The translations under genes were made by a program, and so were the position numbers. A stretch of 64,000 nucleotides of DNA from assembly GCA_025024175.1 (NCBI GenBank), contig QCXZ01000053.1, positions 7,998,001 through 8,062,000 of the forward strand, in the 5' to 3' direction. Under the pieces are notes generated by a model. That model ran no database searches. It was not told the DNA's origin and was given only the letters and a program-made list of their open reading frames with translations. The stretch is from Rhyzopertha dominica. Lineage: Eukaryota > Arthropoda > Insecta > Coleoptera > Bostrichidae. Positions 34,901-46,640 of the stretch are shown here, one piece after another. The number at the start of each line of letters is the position of its first letter. Positions within the stretch are counted from its first letter, which is position 1.

Positions 34901-37135
34901 TACAAGGTGATTCTTTGAAAACTTCACACCTTAAATAACTTTAAATAGAGGAAAAATTTAAAATTTTGCAAAAACAGGTAAACTTTTGTTTGCAGGGGGA
35001 CAACTTTTGAGTTAAGTTTTTAATGGATAGCGCTTACCCTCTTAGCGGGGTAGATGCCCCTTCAAAAATTTTAAATGAAACTACCCATCTTACGATACAT
35101 CATTTAAAAGCTTATTACACAAGGAGTCTTGCCATGTAATTAGTTTTACTATTTTTTACCCATTGACGGGGTAGTGGGTCAAAAAGTGCATTGTAGCAAG
35201 TGGCTTATAAAATGGAATATTTTGGACTTTTTTTAACAAAATTTATTGTCTTGCAGTTACAATAAAAATTGTCCTTACTTAAGCCTAAAAAAACTTGTTA
35301 AAAAATAATTGTTACACCTAAGCAAAATNCCAACAATACTTAAAATTTTCTTTCGACATTACTTNATATTGCAACTCGACAGTTAATACTGAATTGGCTA
35401 AATAATTATCTACTTTGTGTTTCCAATTTTTTGTTTCAACTTTTTGNCTACTTCTTTAGCACGACCATCTTTTTGTTCACATTCCTTTTTATAAATCGCG
35501 TGAAATTTTAAAGTGAGAGTCCAAGTGATAATGGTTTATTCAACTGCCGAAAGGGTAGAAATAATTTTTATTTACGGTGCTGAGCATAGCTGTGCTCGTG
35601 CGTCATCAAGGGTGTTTAACGAACGGCACCCCGATAAAAATGTTGACGCTAGGTACATTCTCGATCTCGTGCAGAAATTTCAAGACACTGGATCTGTAGT
35701 AAACAAAAAAAGGGCAGGGAATAGAGTCGTTGATGAAATGGCCCAACTTGAAGTACTTGGTCATTTTGCAATGGATCCAACTAGCACTTTGCGTAACATT
35801 TCTACAGCCACTGGACTTTCTTATTCATCTGTAAGGAAAGTTACAAAACTGCACAAATTCCATCCCTATAAGATCAAAACTCTCCAGGAACTCGGCGAAG
35901 ATGACTTCGATAGAAATATCTGCTTCAGTGATGAATGCACATTTTTTTGAACGGCTCTGTAAATAAACATAACGTCAGGTACTGGAGTGACGAAGATCCT
36001 TATATTTTTCGAGGTCATACACAAGTTCCTCAGAAGCTGAACGTCTGGGCTGGAATACTTGGCAACGCAATTGTAGGTCCAATTTTCATTGATGGGACGC
36101 TAAATGGGGGAATGTATTTAGAATTACTTGATAACGTTATTGATCCTTTAATCACAGAGCAATTAGAAAACCAACGTGACCCTGAAGGAAATCCAATGTT
36201 GAATGAATACGAATTGTTTTACCAACATGATGGAGCCCCACCGCATTACGCCATTAATGTGCGAAATTGGTTAAATCATAGATTTCCTCTTCACTGGATT
36301 GGTAGGCGTGGAACAATTGAATGGCCGCCACGATCACCCGATTTGACTGCTTTAGATTTGTTTCTATGGGGTCATTTAAAATCTGTGGTTTACAAAACAC
36401 AACCTACTAGCCTGGACGATCTGCGAGAAAGAATTATTAACGAGTGCAGGAGGATTCCACCTGAATCTTTCCGAAAAGTGCAGCAGGAGTTCGAGAACCG
36501 TCTGTATTATTGTATGGAAAGAGGTGGTGCACATTTTGAGAATCTATTGTAAGGTTTGAATTTCTATGGTTTTGTTCGCACTGTTTTTGGAGTTACAAAT
36601 AAATAATTTTTCTTTTTCGTGGACATGGACTTTCTAAAAAATTACATGATAAATACTTTAATGTTAATAATAATGTTAAAAGAAAATTTTCAGTATTCTG
36701 GGAGTTTTTTTTAAGTGTCATATTTTTTACAAGTTGTTTGTTTAAATTTTGGGTTCTCGTAAGGGCAAATTTTATTTCCGCTCTAAAAAAAATACATTTT
36801 GTTGAAAAGAGTCCAAAATATTCAATTTAATAAGCAACCTGTTTCGTAGGCACTATTAATCTATTACCCCGTCAATAAGTTAAACGTGGTAAAACTAATT
36901 ACATGGCCAGACTCTGTGAAATAAGCTTTCAAGTGATGTATCACAAGATGGATAGTTCCATTTAAAATTTTTAAAGGGGTGTCTACCCTGCTCAGAGAGT
37001 AAGCGCTATCCATTAAAAACTTATCTCAAAAGTTGTCCCTCTGTAAACAAAAGTTTACCTGTTTTTGCAAATTTTTAAATTTTTGCTATATTTAAAGTTA
37101 TTTAAGGTGTGAAGTTTTCAAAAAATCACCCTGTA
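34901..37135 (+). mobile_element. DD41D mariner with ~400-bp terminal inverted repeats
   Basis: The ends CAAGGTGATT (34903) and its mirror AATCACCCTG (37133) are flanked by TA. Inverted similarity continues inward for roughly 400 bp on each side (to about 35310 and from about 36705), with indels. The 2231-bp element carries a transposase at 35531-36552 on the + strand. Such long inverted repeats are unusual for mariner, whose ends are mostly about 30 bp. Confidence 0.9.
35531..36552 (+). pseudogene. DD41D mariner transposase, one frameshift from open
   Basis: Start ATG 35531 gives MVYSTAERVEIIFIYGAE (first HTH), TLRNISTATGLSYSSVRKV (second HTH), then NICFSDE (first D). The frame shifts within a run of seven T at 35942-35948, after which NGSVNKHNVRYWS, LNVWAGILGNAIVGPIFIDG, YQHDGAPPHY (second D) and WPPRSPDLTALDLFLWG (third D; 41 residues between by my count) are open to the stop at 36550-36552. 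Between DDFDRN and ICFSDE about 20 residues usual for the family are missing, an apparent deletion. The best preserved transposase here; the T-run shift could be an assembly error. Confidence 0.88.
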
Positions 37136-37930
37136 TGTAAAATAATTTTTCTCGCACAGATACCTTTAACTGATGCAAAAAACGCGCATTAGACCTAAAT
37201 CTTAGCGGAGTCAGCTGTATCTGCTGATACTATGAAGCTATTTGTGTCTTTATAAAGCTTATTCTTATAAATAATTTCTTGTGATTTATGCATGCCCGTT
37301 TCTAAGACAACTTTCTATAATAAAATTTTCTCGAGCTCATGTTAACAACGTTTCAGCATTTTTTCCCCTCTTTTGCAGGCGACCGAGTTAGATTATACTA
37401 AACCTTAACACTGGAATTGTGTTGGATTTGTTAAAGTGACGCCTTCAATAATCAGAATATGTGTTCACCAGTTATTTAGAAGCCTGTTTGTAATTGGCAG
37501 TTCCTATCTTTATACTAATTGTTGCATATTACAATATCATCTCCAGATGCTGTAATATCAGCCCATTGTATTTACTTAGATGGTTTATTATCTTTGCGTT
37601 ATGGTTCTGACCGTCTTCTTTCTTTTATTTGTACAGGGTTTCTATAAATGATTAATGCATCCAGGGCGCTTATGGAAATTATCGATTAAATTAGTTTGCC
37701 GCCTCTCAGGAAAGTGAACAAGTTTTGACGTATACTTGTCATCTGTCGATTGTTGAATTATTTGATATATTTTAATATAAGAAACCACGCGTGAGTTTGT
37801 ATTTTCAACATATGTGGTGTTTTGTACAATAATCAACTTTAAGGTTGCAAAAAACCCATATTTGGGAGCTGTGGGGTGACACGGTTTCGTTATCTAGCGT
37901 ATTTGCAAGATTTTAGCTACAGTAAGTCTA
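37136..37930. other. Unassigned sequence
   Basis: No coding or transposon signal recognised. Confidence 0.4.
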
Positions 37931-37935
37931 TTAAA

Positions 37936-39160
37936 TAGTGGGGTCGTCCCAAAATTTTTTTATTTTACATTTAAAATGCACATAAAAATTGATGCACAAA
38001 GATATTTTTTGCGATTTTTTCCTGTTCTTCTTTGCCGAGAAAAAAATGTGAAAGTATGTATTTTTCAATATCCGTTTCAAATGCATCGATATTCCGCCAC
38101 GGAGATGACGTAAAAGGTTCGCATGCTGACGAAAGCGAGAAACACCAATAATAGCCAGTGCTCTAGCGGCATCGCAGGTAATATTTGTTTACATTCTTTT
38201 TGAGCTGCGTCGCGTTGCCAATGTGGGCAAATTTTCGGGAAACCGTGAGGAATGTACTCGTAAACAGGCATTGTGACATTGATACCTAGGTCAGCTTAAG
38301 GCGTATTTGTGAAAATAACTTAAATAATCCTTCAGTCAGTTTATTCTATATAATGAGCACATTCACTGGCCTTTTGCTAAAATACGAAAGCACTTTAACC
38401 ATGGAACCTGCTTTAGAACGAATGTTTTTATTATGAGGAATTAAACGACGCTTGAAGCTTGATAATGATTAGTTTGTATACTTTCGTATGACGTATGACG
38501 ATATGATAAATTTTGAAACTGTCAGGACGATCTCTGACCGTCGTTCGGAAGAAAACCGTAAAGTATCGCTAACAACATCGCACGTGCTGCATGTGCCACA
38601 TGTGTAACGAATAACCCTAACAACGCTAGCCATGCGTTTTTGTTTACATAGTTTGGTCAAACTTTCGAGTTTCGTATTTGTCAGATTAAGTGGTGGAGCA
38701 AGATGTTGTCGAAGTATTTGGGTAATCTTTTGTTTTTTAATGTCAGAATGGCTTACGTTAAGAACTGTTTTGTCCAGTGTTGTAAGAATACTACTGCTGA
38801 TAAACAGTTACATTTTATTCCTGTGTTTACATTATAATATTGACGTTGTCGGTTATACTTATACCTTCGCCCCTCTCTCTCACTCCCATTGCATTATTTG
38901 TATTTCTCTGGCTATTTATAAAACTGACAACAGTGAGCACCTAGTTACCTAGGGAGCTGTAACAGTGCGCATGACGGAAATTAGGAACCTTTTGCGTAGT
39001 TGTTGGCGGATTTAAGAAAATGTTTGAAACAGGGTAATTTTTCTACCGCCGTTGAATTAATCTGAAAGCAAAATAAATGCGTGGCACTAGTATTCATGAT
39101 GTAAGCAATAAAAGGCATAGGTTAAAACTATCAAATTTTAATTTGCGGGACGACCCTATT
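37936..39160 (+). mobile_element. P-like (THAP) DNA transposon remnant
   Basis: GGGTCGTCCC at 37941-37950 is mirrored by GGGACGACCC at 39147-39156, and the bases just inside are AT-rich on both sides. A THAP-type protein start lies between. I could not find an exact 8-bp target duplication. The size (about 1.2 kb) implies an internally deleted, non-autonomous copy. Confidence 0.5.
38748..38837 (+). pseudogene. THAP zinc-finger N-terminus
   Basis: The ATG at 38748 opens MAYVKNCFVQCCKNTTADKQ and continues LHFIP before a stop at 38835. The start M-x-Y-V-x-x-C-x-V-x-x-C and the following H-F-I-P match the THAP domain that binds DNA in P-element transposases and related host proteins. The second half of the finger (C..H) and any catalytic domain are missing. 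A host THAP gene exon is a less likely alternative, given the flanking inverted ends. Confidence 0.6.
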
Positions 39161-39799
39161 GTACTATGATGGACTGAAAGATGTTTTTAGCCTGCCACAA
39201 TGGTAAAAAAAAAGTGGTAGTAACCTTAGCTGCACTACACAAAGCTTCCATAATGCAAGGGTGTAGACTGTAGAGGTTACCACAATTCTATTATACTAAT
39301 TTTATTGTTATTTTTTATATTTGAAAGAAAAATAGATCCGTAAATTGTTGGAAAATCTTTATAAAACCATCAGTTTCGTGACTCGAAGTTGATTTGCAAC
39401 CTTCAGTACTATCATGCTCATTGATGTTCAGTGATCACCGTGCATCTGTAGCTTGGCAGCAGTTATAAAAAGGCGGCACAAAGAATTCAGAAATCAGCGA
39501 GAAACCCGTACAATATATTAATAATTTCATAATGAACTACAAATTTTTATACTAAGTGGACAATAATCTATATTTAACAGTTTTATTTTTAATTTCTAAA
39601 CTTCCACAAAAATACTCATATTTTTTGAATAAAGGTTACAAAATTCCCTTTCGCGTCCATTAAAACAACTGTTCATAGTACTACTTTGAGGCTGAATAAG
39701 GTATAATCCACATCACATGATAGCTTATGGATATGGACTGCGAGAGGCATAAACTGGAAAAATATTTATCGGACATGAAATTCTAAAAGTCGGAGTGCC
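39161..39799. other. Unassigned sequence
   Basis: No coding or transposon signal recognised. Confidence 0.4.
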
Positions 39800-40600
39800 T
39801 TACAGTAACATAAATTAACAGAAAAGAAAAGGAAAAGGGTATGTATTGTACTGATCAGGAGTAGAAGTAACTAAAAGAGTAGCTGAAGAAGTAGGACTTA
39901 ATAATAATAATAAAGTCAGCCATATTAAAAACACAGTAATTGATAAATTCGTGAATGAGAGAGAGATTAATAGATTTTTATTAAAAACGATAATGCAAAA
40001 CAAGATCAAGAACTGTATCAAAACAAATAATTAATATTGTTTAAAAGCAAGCATGGAAAAAATTATATATTATATTATAGTATGTACATAGGAACAACTG
40101 AGAGAAAATAAAAAGATAAATAACAAACAACGAAATGTATTAACATAGATAAATATACTTAACATGTGGAAACAGCATTTGAAAGAATTAGCGGAAGAAA
40201 GTTATATTGTAAAATAACGAGGGAGACAATAAACAAAGAATAACCGAAAGTGAAGTTAAAATGGCAATAAAGTAATTGCAACTAAAGGGCCTTAGAGTAG
40301 AATGAAATAGATGCAGAAATGCTGAAGTGTGTAAGTAACTACGGCTTAAAGGAATGTACATATTATTAAGCCATATTGTACAAGAAAACAAGATATTGAA
40401 AGATGGGGAGATAGGAATAATTACGCCAATGTAAACAAGGGGGACAATACTGACAAGTATAACATACAAAGTACTAACAATAATACTAAAAAAGACGAAA
40501 CCGAAGAGACACTGGAAGAATGACAGCATGGATTTAGAGTAGGAGGAATACGAAGGCTTCAATTGCGCAAGTGTACTTTACAGAATTACTGATGACATAA
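39800..40600 (+). pseudogene. LINE reverse transcriptase, outer element, first part
   Basis: The + strand is A-rich and, ignoring stops and shifts, reads ITESEVKMAI-like text (40240-40270), NEIDAEMLKC (40300-40330), a helix ending ILYKK, EIGIITPM (40410-40430) and HGFRVG (40530-40545). This is the N-terminal fingers of a LINE reverse transcriptase (…APGxDEIxAEML…W…xIITPxxKKGD…). Opposite-strand frames at 39815-40021 and 40188-40562 are its shadows. Confidence 0.65.
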
Positions 40601-40604
40601 TTAA

Positions 40605-41760
40605 AGTTCATATTGCTTGTTCTGTTGGACTTTTACCAAAGTACTCTTAACTTGAGACTTTATTTGAGTTATTATTATTCTGCCTCGACGCTACTAGTGT
40701 GGAATGCTTTGCTTCGTATTTGAGTGATAGTAAACGGGCTGTATGTCGTCATAACTAGCAATTAGATGTCGTGCCGTCGGTGGATATGGTGTCCCGCAGG
40801 GATCAATTCTGGGGCCATTGCTGTTACTGTTTGTTAGGTTAACGGATTTTTAATGCCTTTGTCATATGCTCTATGACTTTCCATTCTAGTAAACAGTTTT
40901 CTGTCTGAATTCTGACATAAACAAGATATATGTGCTGTCGCCGAAACATTCACTTACGCTCAATGCTGATAAGTGTTTTTTTAATGTTATTTAGTAGTGA
41001 ATGTGTTAGAAGCACCGTAAAACCTCAAAGTACAATCTTGTTGGATAATACTATGCCGAGGTGTGTTTAGGTTTAGATCTCAAGTTGATGCAACGGCTAA
41101 GAAGGCTTTTTGTGCACTTAAAATGATTTATGTTTACCGCAGTTTTTATATATTAAAACTAAATTGCATTTGTGAAACGCATTAGTTTTATCACATTACA
41201 ACTAATGTGGCCCATGCACTGATTTCAGCTGCTAATATAATATGCCGTCAGCATGTATCATACAAATAGAATGTCAACTGGTTGAGTATAGATAGACGAA
41301 GATTACTGCTCTTTTTATTATCTATTTCTATCGTTGTAGGCATTACGGGTAGTGCAAGATTTCGTGCGGATGTTCACTACATGAGTATTAGGCGTAAGGA
41401 TCTGATTGAGATTCCTAAGCATAAAACCTCTCCTTCTAAGGGTAGTTTTAATTACAATTTTGCTTGTTGTAGGAATACGGCACCACTAAATCTTTAATAT
41501 TGCGGCTGAGTACAGAAGTTACCGCTGACATTGTTTTCTTTTTATTTTCGTTTTTCGAATTTTTGTAGAAACAGTTGCATATTATGCCAGCAGTTTTCTT
41601 TTGTTTATTCTCAATTTAGGTTAGGGGTCCCAATGAAAGACTACTGGTTGCCTCCAGCCAACTGAATCTTTTGACACAAAAATGCTACTTTAGTTGATAA
41701 TCAATGTTTCTTAATACCTGTATGATAACTACATGCATTTTTGTGTCAATAAATAATTTA
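40605..41760 (+). pseudogene. LINE reverse transcriptase, inserted element (different family)
   Basis: In order, with frameshifts: LVLLDF (40615, motif A), CFASYLSDSKRAVC (about 40710-40750), GYGVPQGSILGPLLLLFVRLTDF (40777-40845, motif B, P-Q-G-S-I-L-G-P), SLTLNADKCFF (about 40955), and the C-terminal ORF 41282-41497 with RRRLLLFLL, IRRKDLIEIPKHKTSPSKGS. The P-x-H-K-T-S-x-x-x-G-S-F end is typical of CR1/jockey-like LINEs. The A/DD box is not readable. It separates two parts of another LINE. Confidence 0.75.
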
Positions 41761-41769
41761 TTATTAAAA

Positions 41770-42140
41770 CTATGTTATATTCACGATATATTTAATATTG
41801 TCCATAAGACGAAAGGAAGAAACAAGATTTACTTGTTTTTTTGCCTTACAAAAGACTTTTGATAGAATAAAGAGAAGTGACGTTTGAAAGTAGCTAGAAA
41901 AGGAAGGAGAACGAAAATAAATGGTAGAATCCTTAAAAGCGGGGTATAAGAACAATATTTAAAATCAATTGACAGTAATCATCGACTAGGCAATAAAGAG
42001 GTGTCAAAATAAAATTACAAAGGTGCGTATATATAAATAGAAGACGAAAGGAGATGGTAGGCTCCCTAGAAACGTTACAAAAGCTAAAGAAGATAATTAT
42101 GGAAATACACTCGCAGACAACAAGAACTACAGTAGTTGTA
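41770..42140 (+). pseudogene. LINE reverse transcriptase, outer element, second part
   Basis: The + strand reads EETRFTCFFALQKTFDRIKR (41818-41877), motif A of a LINE reverse transcriptase (F-I-D-x-x-K-A-F-D-x-x-x-R, with both D changed or displaced), followed by SLKAGYKNN and an A-rich tail. Order and style continue the fragment at 39.8-40.6 kb. Confidence 0.55.
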
Positions 42141-43560
42141 AATAGAAAGACATAGTAATTCTTATTGCAAAATGCTAGGTTTGGATCGTTTTTTCTCCAC
42201 TTTGTCGCCTAAAAAGGTTGGAAGGACGACCACTTTACTCGGAAATCCTAGAACGTGATCGCCGACGCAATCTTTCAATTAGGGGTACAAATATTGACTT
42301 TGTCGGGTCGTCTCCCCCAAATCTGGGATTTCTTTAAGTTCCGAGACGTGGCCATCGGATTTTATATGGCTGAAGATGTTTACAGATGTCTGACACTCAC
42401 CACCGCATGCTTTTGACGACGGCCCTGTTATTCTAACGACCCTCGAAGGATATTTATACAGGCAATCTGAAATAATAACCTTTCGGGGTGAACGCCAACA
42501 CGTGGTGAGGGCTGGGAAGCTGGGCAAAAAAAGTAACGGTTGCTAACAGATTTATCCTGCCTTGAAAGAGAAATGTGGATTCGGTTGTGCATTATAATTT
42601 CGAATATTTTTGAGAAACAAGTTCAGGATTATTTTTTTAAACAGAGTGCAGAAAGACGCCGNCAGAGAAGGACTTATTTATTACACGTGTCAAAGGAAGA
42701 ATAATAATATATTTACCCAGTTTTTAAATTAAATTATTTGGTATACTGTCGTATCCGCGCGAATTTTTGGGTTTTAAGTTAGAAATTGAGTTTTCTTCTT
42801 CTAGTACAAAAAATAACTGTAGAAAGCCTCGACTAATGCAAGAGGATATTCCATTAAATTTCCGTGATTTCCAATTTTATCTAGTTTATGATTTATTTTT
42901 TATTTTATTTTGGAATTTATAATTTTTTATACTTTCAAAATGACATCAAAATTCGTCAATAACTAAATCTAAAAGATATATTAGGCAGGACAGCGTTAAT
43001 AAAGTTGGTACAACAAGCTAAATATTCAAATTATTAAAAGACAAAAAATGTATCTACATACTTCATGTATGTAGTGTAGTTTCGCTATATAACTTCCATC
43101 CAGTTTTTCTTCGACATTTTCTAATAAAATTTCTTAGCAGTTATTTGAAAGCAGTCATATAACACCGGATTACATTATGAATTTGAATAAATTACAAATT
43201 TGTTTTGCTTACGACAAAAAATAAAAAGCATCATGTAAAAACCATTCCTATAGTTCGAATTGTGTAAGTTGATGGGACACTTACAATAAAATCGGAAGGT
43301 TAAGACACAAAAATCTACATTCATTTTAGAGACAAAACTCACTCTTTCTCTTAATAGATTATTTAATATAAATAAAATTGAGTTTAGAAACCAACAAGCT
43401 CTATTAATGGAGCCCCATAAAGAGCTCAAACTACACTGATTAAAGATTCGTGAATTGTTGAGTGTTATTCCAGTATTCAAAAGAATTACTTAAGATAATT
43501 TGTGTTTTAAAGCAACTGTTCAAGATAAAAAATCCAAAAAAAAATTTGTGTTGTCAAAAA
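42141..43560. other. Unassigned, with a GC-richer island at 42180-42540
   Basis: No coding or transposon signal recognised. The island has several CpG and palindromic words; a chance - strand frame covers it. Confidence 0.4.
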
Positions 43561-43574
43561 ATTCAGTAATGGTT

Positions 43575-43735
43575 AAAATTAAAATGCATGTCTATGCTGT
43601 GCTGTCTACACCTCAACCAACTACAGATAGTGCTATTTCGCTGTCATTACAGCTCATCAGTGCAGTTTAGGTCTAGTGTAGACAACACCGCATAGAACTG
43701 GTTTTGCTTATATACCAAAGCAATGGTTTCAAGTA
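43575..43735 (-). mobile_element. Family B hammerhead-bearing repeat, copy 3 (best preserved)
   Basis: On the - strand: TATATAAG (43715-43708), CGGTGTTGTCT (43689-43679), CTAGACCTAAACTGCA, the ribozyme, then GTAGTTGGTTGAGG and ATAGACATGCATTTT. All blocks recur in the copies near 9.2, 14.4 and 56.1 kb. Non-coding. The TATA-like box 45 nt upstream of the fold suggests its own promoter. Confidence 0.8.
43619..43667 (-). ncRNA. Hammerhead ribozyme, type I, family B copy 3
   Basis: On the - strand: stem I 5' strand AACTGCA (43667-43661), core CTGATGA (43660-43654), stem II GCTGT-AATG-ACAGC (43653-43640), GAAA (43639-43636), stem III ATA/TAT with loop GCAC (43636-43627), cleavage base C (43626), stem I 3' strand TGTAGTT (43625-43619). 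Stem I has 7 pairs including one G-T; stem II has 5 perfect pairs. All invariant core bases of the hammerhead are present. Cleavage is predicted between 43626 and 43625. The 3-bp stem III is the minimal form reported for PLE and retrozyme hammerheads, which may act as dimers. Confidence 0.8.
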
Positions 43736-46059
43736 ACGTTCTTTTGATACAATTGCTAGTTTTATTGTACAAATCACTGATAAAACTTAAAATGGATAAT
43801 GAGATTTTAATAAATAGTTTACATAAATTGTTAATGAGGAAGACCTGTAGCAGAGAATGAAGTAGGTAGACAAACAAGTAGAATAAAAACTGTATTTTAA
43901 AAATTTTTTGCGGATATTGGCGTAACCCATCAAGCTATTGTTTATTTTTGTGCAAATTGCAAGCTTGCGTGAGTAAAATACTTAGCGGACGACTACGCAT
44001 AATTAGGTTTACTTTCATGACAATATACCGAAGTAAATGGATTACAAATATGCCGCAACGCGCGACATTTAAATGAACATTCGCAACTTCTGTTAAAAAT
44101 TCACCGCCAACTAAGCCTAACTAAATTAGGCCACCTTGCCAGAGATTGAATAATGTAACACGTTGGGCAATAAATAATGCAGTTTTCTTATACCTAGTCA
44201 TCAAACTGAATCAATTATTTCTAAATATAGCTCTGCAGAGAAGGCATGCAGCCTCCGGTTGTCATCTGGAGTTGAATACAATGCTCGAATGTCGCTGTAT
44301 TTAGCGACCGGTAAAAAAGCCTCTGTTGCCTTACACGTAAGTCTAGTTATGCAGGTTGGTTACCCGGCAACGTGCAATTGACAGACAATTGCATTGCTCG
44401 CAGGGCTGCCAGTTTCGAATTTCTTGCAACACAAAGTGAGCACTACTGGTCTGACTAATGTAGACTTATTAAATCATTTCAGTAGCAAATTTTTTTCATA
44501 ATTTAATATTTTCTTTTATTTTTGTAATGTTAATAATAATTGTTTGATTCAGATTTTCTCAAGGCTACAATGTCGCCATTTTTGGTGACTTTATTCCACC
44601 AGCTCCTTATTGGATTAAGGATCACAGTAGAGAAATACATAGTTCCACCTACTATGTCAACTGTCTTCAATAAGTCCAAATAAATTCTGGAATACATCAG
44701 ACTCACTTGAAGTACGCATCAAAGTCAAATGGAAATCTTAAATATGTACGAAATAATAACTTTACCGGTTGGATGAGAACTAGCTCCCAACTCATCTAAA
44801 CAAAATCAAATCAAAACAATGAATGCTGTTGTAGAGAGATTGGAGACATCAGTCATGTACTTTATAATCGTTCACTTAATTAAACTTAATTATCGAGACT
44901 TATCTTTCTGCATTTGGCCAACCCCACTAAATGCAAACTGTTGTTTGCAAACCTGTAATGAGCAGCTAAAACGATTTTCAGTTTCCTATGCAAGTCCAAA
45001 ATCTAGTAAACAATATTTATTATTTATTTTTTATTTTTATTTTTTATTTATTTTCTTATTTAGCTGTAGAAGATTTAAAAGACCACACTCGCCTCTTTAA
45101 AAGAAAAGGAGCAAAAACGTAATCAAACACAGCAAGACACAACCCCAAGAAGGTATGACCTAAGCACTAGGATACCGAAAACCGGAATAGCTGTATCAAG
45201 ACCGAGGCTGTCTATCTGCACGGAACACATAATCGTATCAAAGACCAAGTCCCAAGTCTTAAAGGCTGCCTAGAAGGCTCTGTCAATGACATATCATAGG
45301 AAATAATTATTTGATTTACAAACATTAAAAAGTGTTCCTTTTATGCGAGTATGCGGTAAACACAAGCCATGAAGAGAGCTCTTCATACGACTAAAACACA
45401 TGTATTTTTCCTAAGGCCTGGTGTTAAATATAGAAACAAATAAAAAATAATGGATATAAAGCTTGCATTAAAAAATTAGGTACTTTTGTGAATATGTATT
45501 TTTCATCTAGTGGTTCTTCTTCAGGACTTATTGCTTTAGACGTTTTTTATTTGCTTCCCCGGCATAAATTTGCGGTACGCATCTGGGTAAAGTTTTTCCT
45601 TTGTTTTAGGTAGCAGCAGATTACCAACTGCCAATTCTGCTTATTGTTTTATTTCTGGTGAGATACTAGAAAATTCTCGTTCGCTTACTATTAAACACAT
45701 TAATCGCTGAATACAACTAAATTTGTTTTTTTATAAATGAAATACTGACAAGTCAACTACCAATGATTAAGTGAAATTTAGCCCTTTAATTTGTGCCAAA
45801 GTTTACTTAATATTTCATTTCCAGCAGATCTGTCGCTTTTAATTTGAGTTTCAAGGTACACTACCCAGGAACAACGTTGTTTTATTCGCTTCTTGCAGAG
45901 TGAAGGCCCCTCCGATATTCCTCCTAGAATGAAGCTGCAATATGAAAATTGATGTTCATCATACCAGCAAGTGTATGAATGGAACAACAAATGTCAAAAC
46001 GGACTCAATTCCGTAGCTAAATCTCACCGACTTGACCAGGTCAGGTCGGGTCAAATCGT
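43736..46059. other. Unassigned sequence
   Basis: No convincing gene. 44230-44450 is GC-richer. 45018-45060 is a T-rich simple-sequence tract. A - strand stretch at 45780-45870 (VVYLETQIKSDRSAGNEI) faintly resembles the end of a LINE reverse transcriptase but is too weak to call. Confidence 0.4.
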
Positions 46060-46640
46060 GTTGTGACGTCTGAGTCCATTTCGACAGTTGAAGCATTAGT
46101 GAAAGAACATCGTCGCATTATCCTAGATGAAATCGATGAAGTTTTAAAATAAGTCGTGGTTCTGTGTGCCACATTATGCGATATCCTCCATTTTCCTGGA
46201 GTGTCTGCAAAATGGATGCCAAAGCATGATATCAAGAGAACAAACAAATGTCGCCAAACCCAAAAAAAATTGGTACACAGCTCCCGGCAGGAAAAGTTCT
46301 ACTAACTAAGGCACTACGTGTCTACCGGGCTTATTGTTATAAGTATCACATACTCAGAAGTCCTGAAGAGACGATGATCTCTAAGTGAAAGTATTATTTT
46401 GCAACAAAACGCGCCACCACATACTGGGCGTGCAACTAAGACGACCATCCATCATTTGAAGTATGAGTCTTCAACACCCTCTTTGTTTCCCTGACCTCAC
46501 CCCAAGCGATTATCATATATTTGGTCAACTTAGTAAGGCACTAGGTGGGAAGAAGTTTCAAAATAATGATGAAGTAATCCAGCGGTACACACGTACACTG
46601 GATTTTTTTCTATTGAAATACTACGGTGGAAGCTTTGCTT
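46060..46640 (+). pseudogene. Mariner (DD34D-type) transposase remnant
   Basis: In order: HRRIILDEIDEVL (HTH region), ISRGSVCHIM-like text, AGKVLLTKALRVYRAY (about 46290-46340), QQNAPPHTGRATKTTIHHL (about 46408-46460) and FPDLTPSDYHIFGQL (about 46485-46530), then KKFQNNDEVIQ. The second catalytic D expected before N-A-P-P-H-T is replaced by Q. The spacing to the final D is 33 by my count, one short of DD34D. Several frameshifts; no ends found. Confidence 0.75.

Noticed and set aside
40188..40562. 124-codon hydrophobic frame on the - strand
   Set aside because: It is the antisense of a LINE reverse transcriptase; hydrophobicity reflects the T-rich complement.
42279..42527. 82-codon - strand frame in a GC-rich island
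   Set aside because: No motif and no splice signals in support.
45500..45545. CTGAAGAAGAACC on the - strand as another hammerhead core
   Set aside because: No stem II and no correctly placed GAAA follow it.
45780..45870. Possible LINE RT tail (VVYLETQIKSDRSAGNEI on the - strand)
   Set aside because: Only one weak block of resemblance; neighbours show no further RT motifs.
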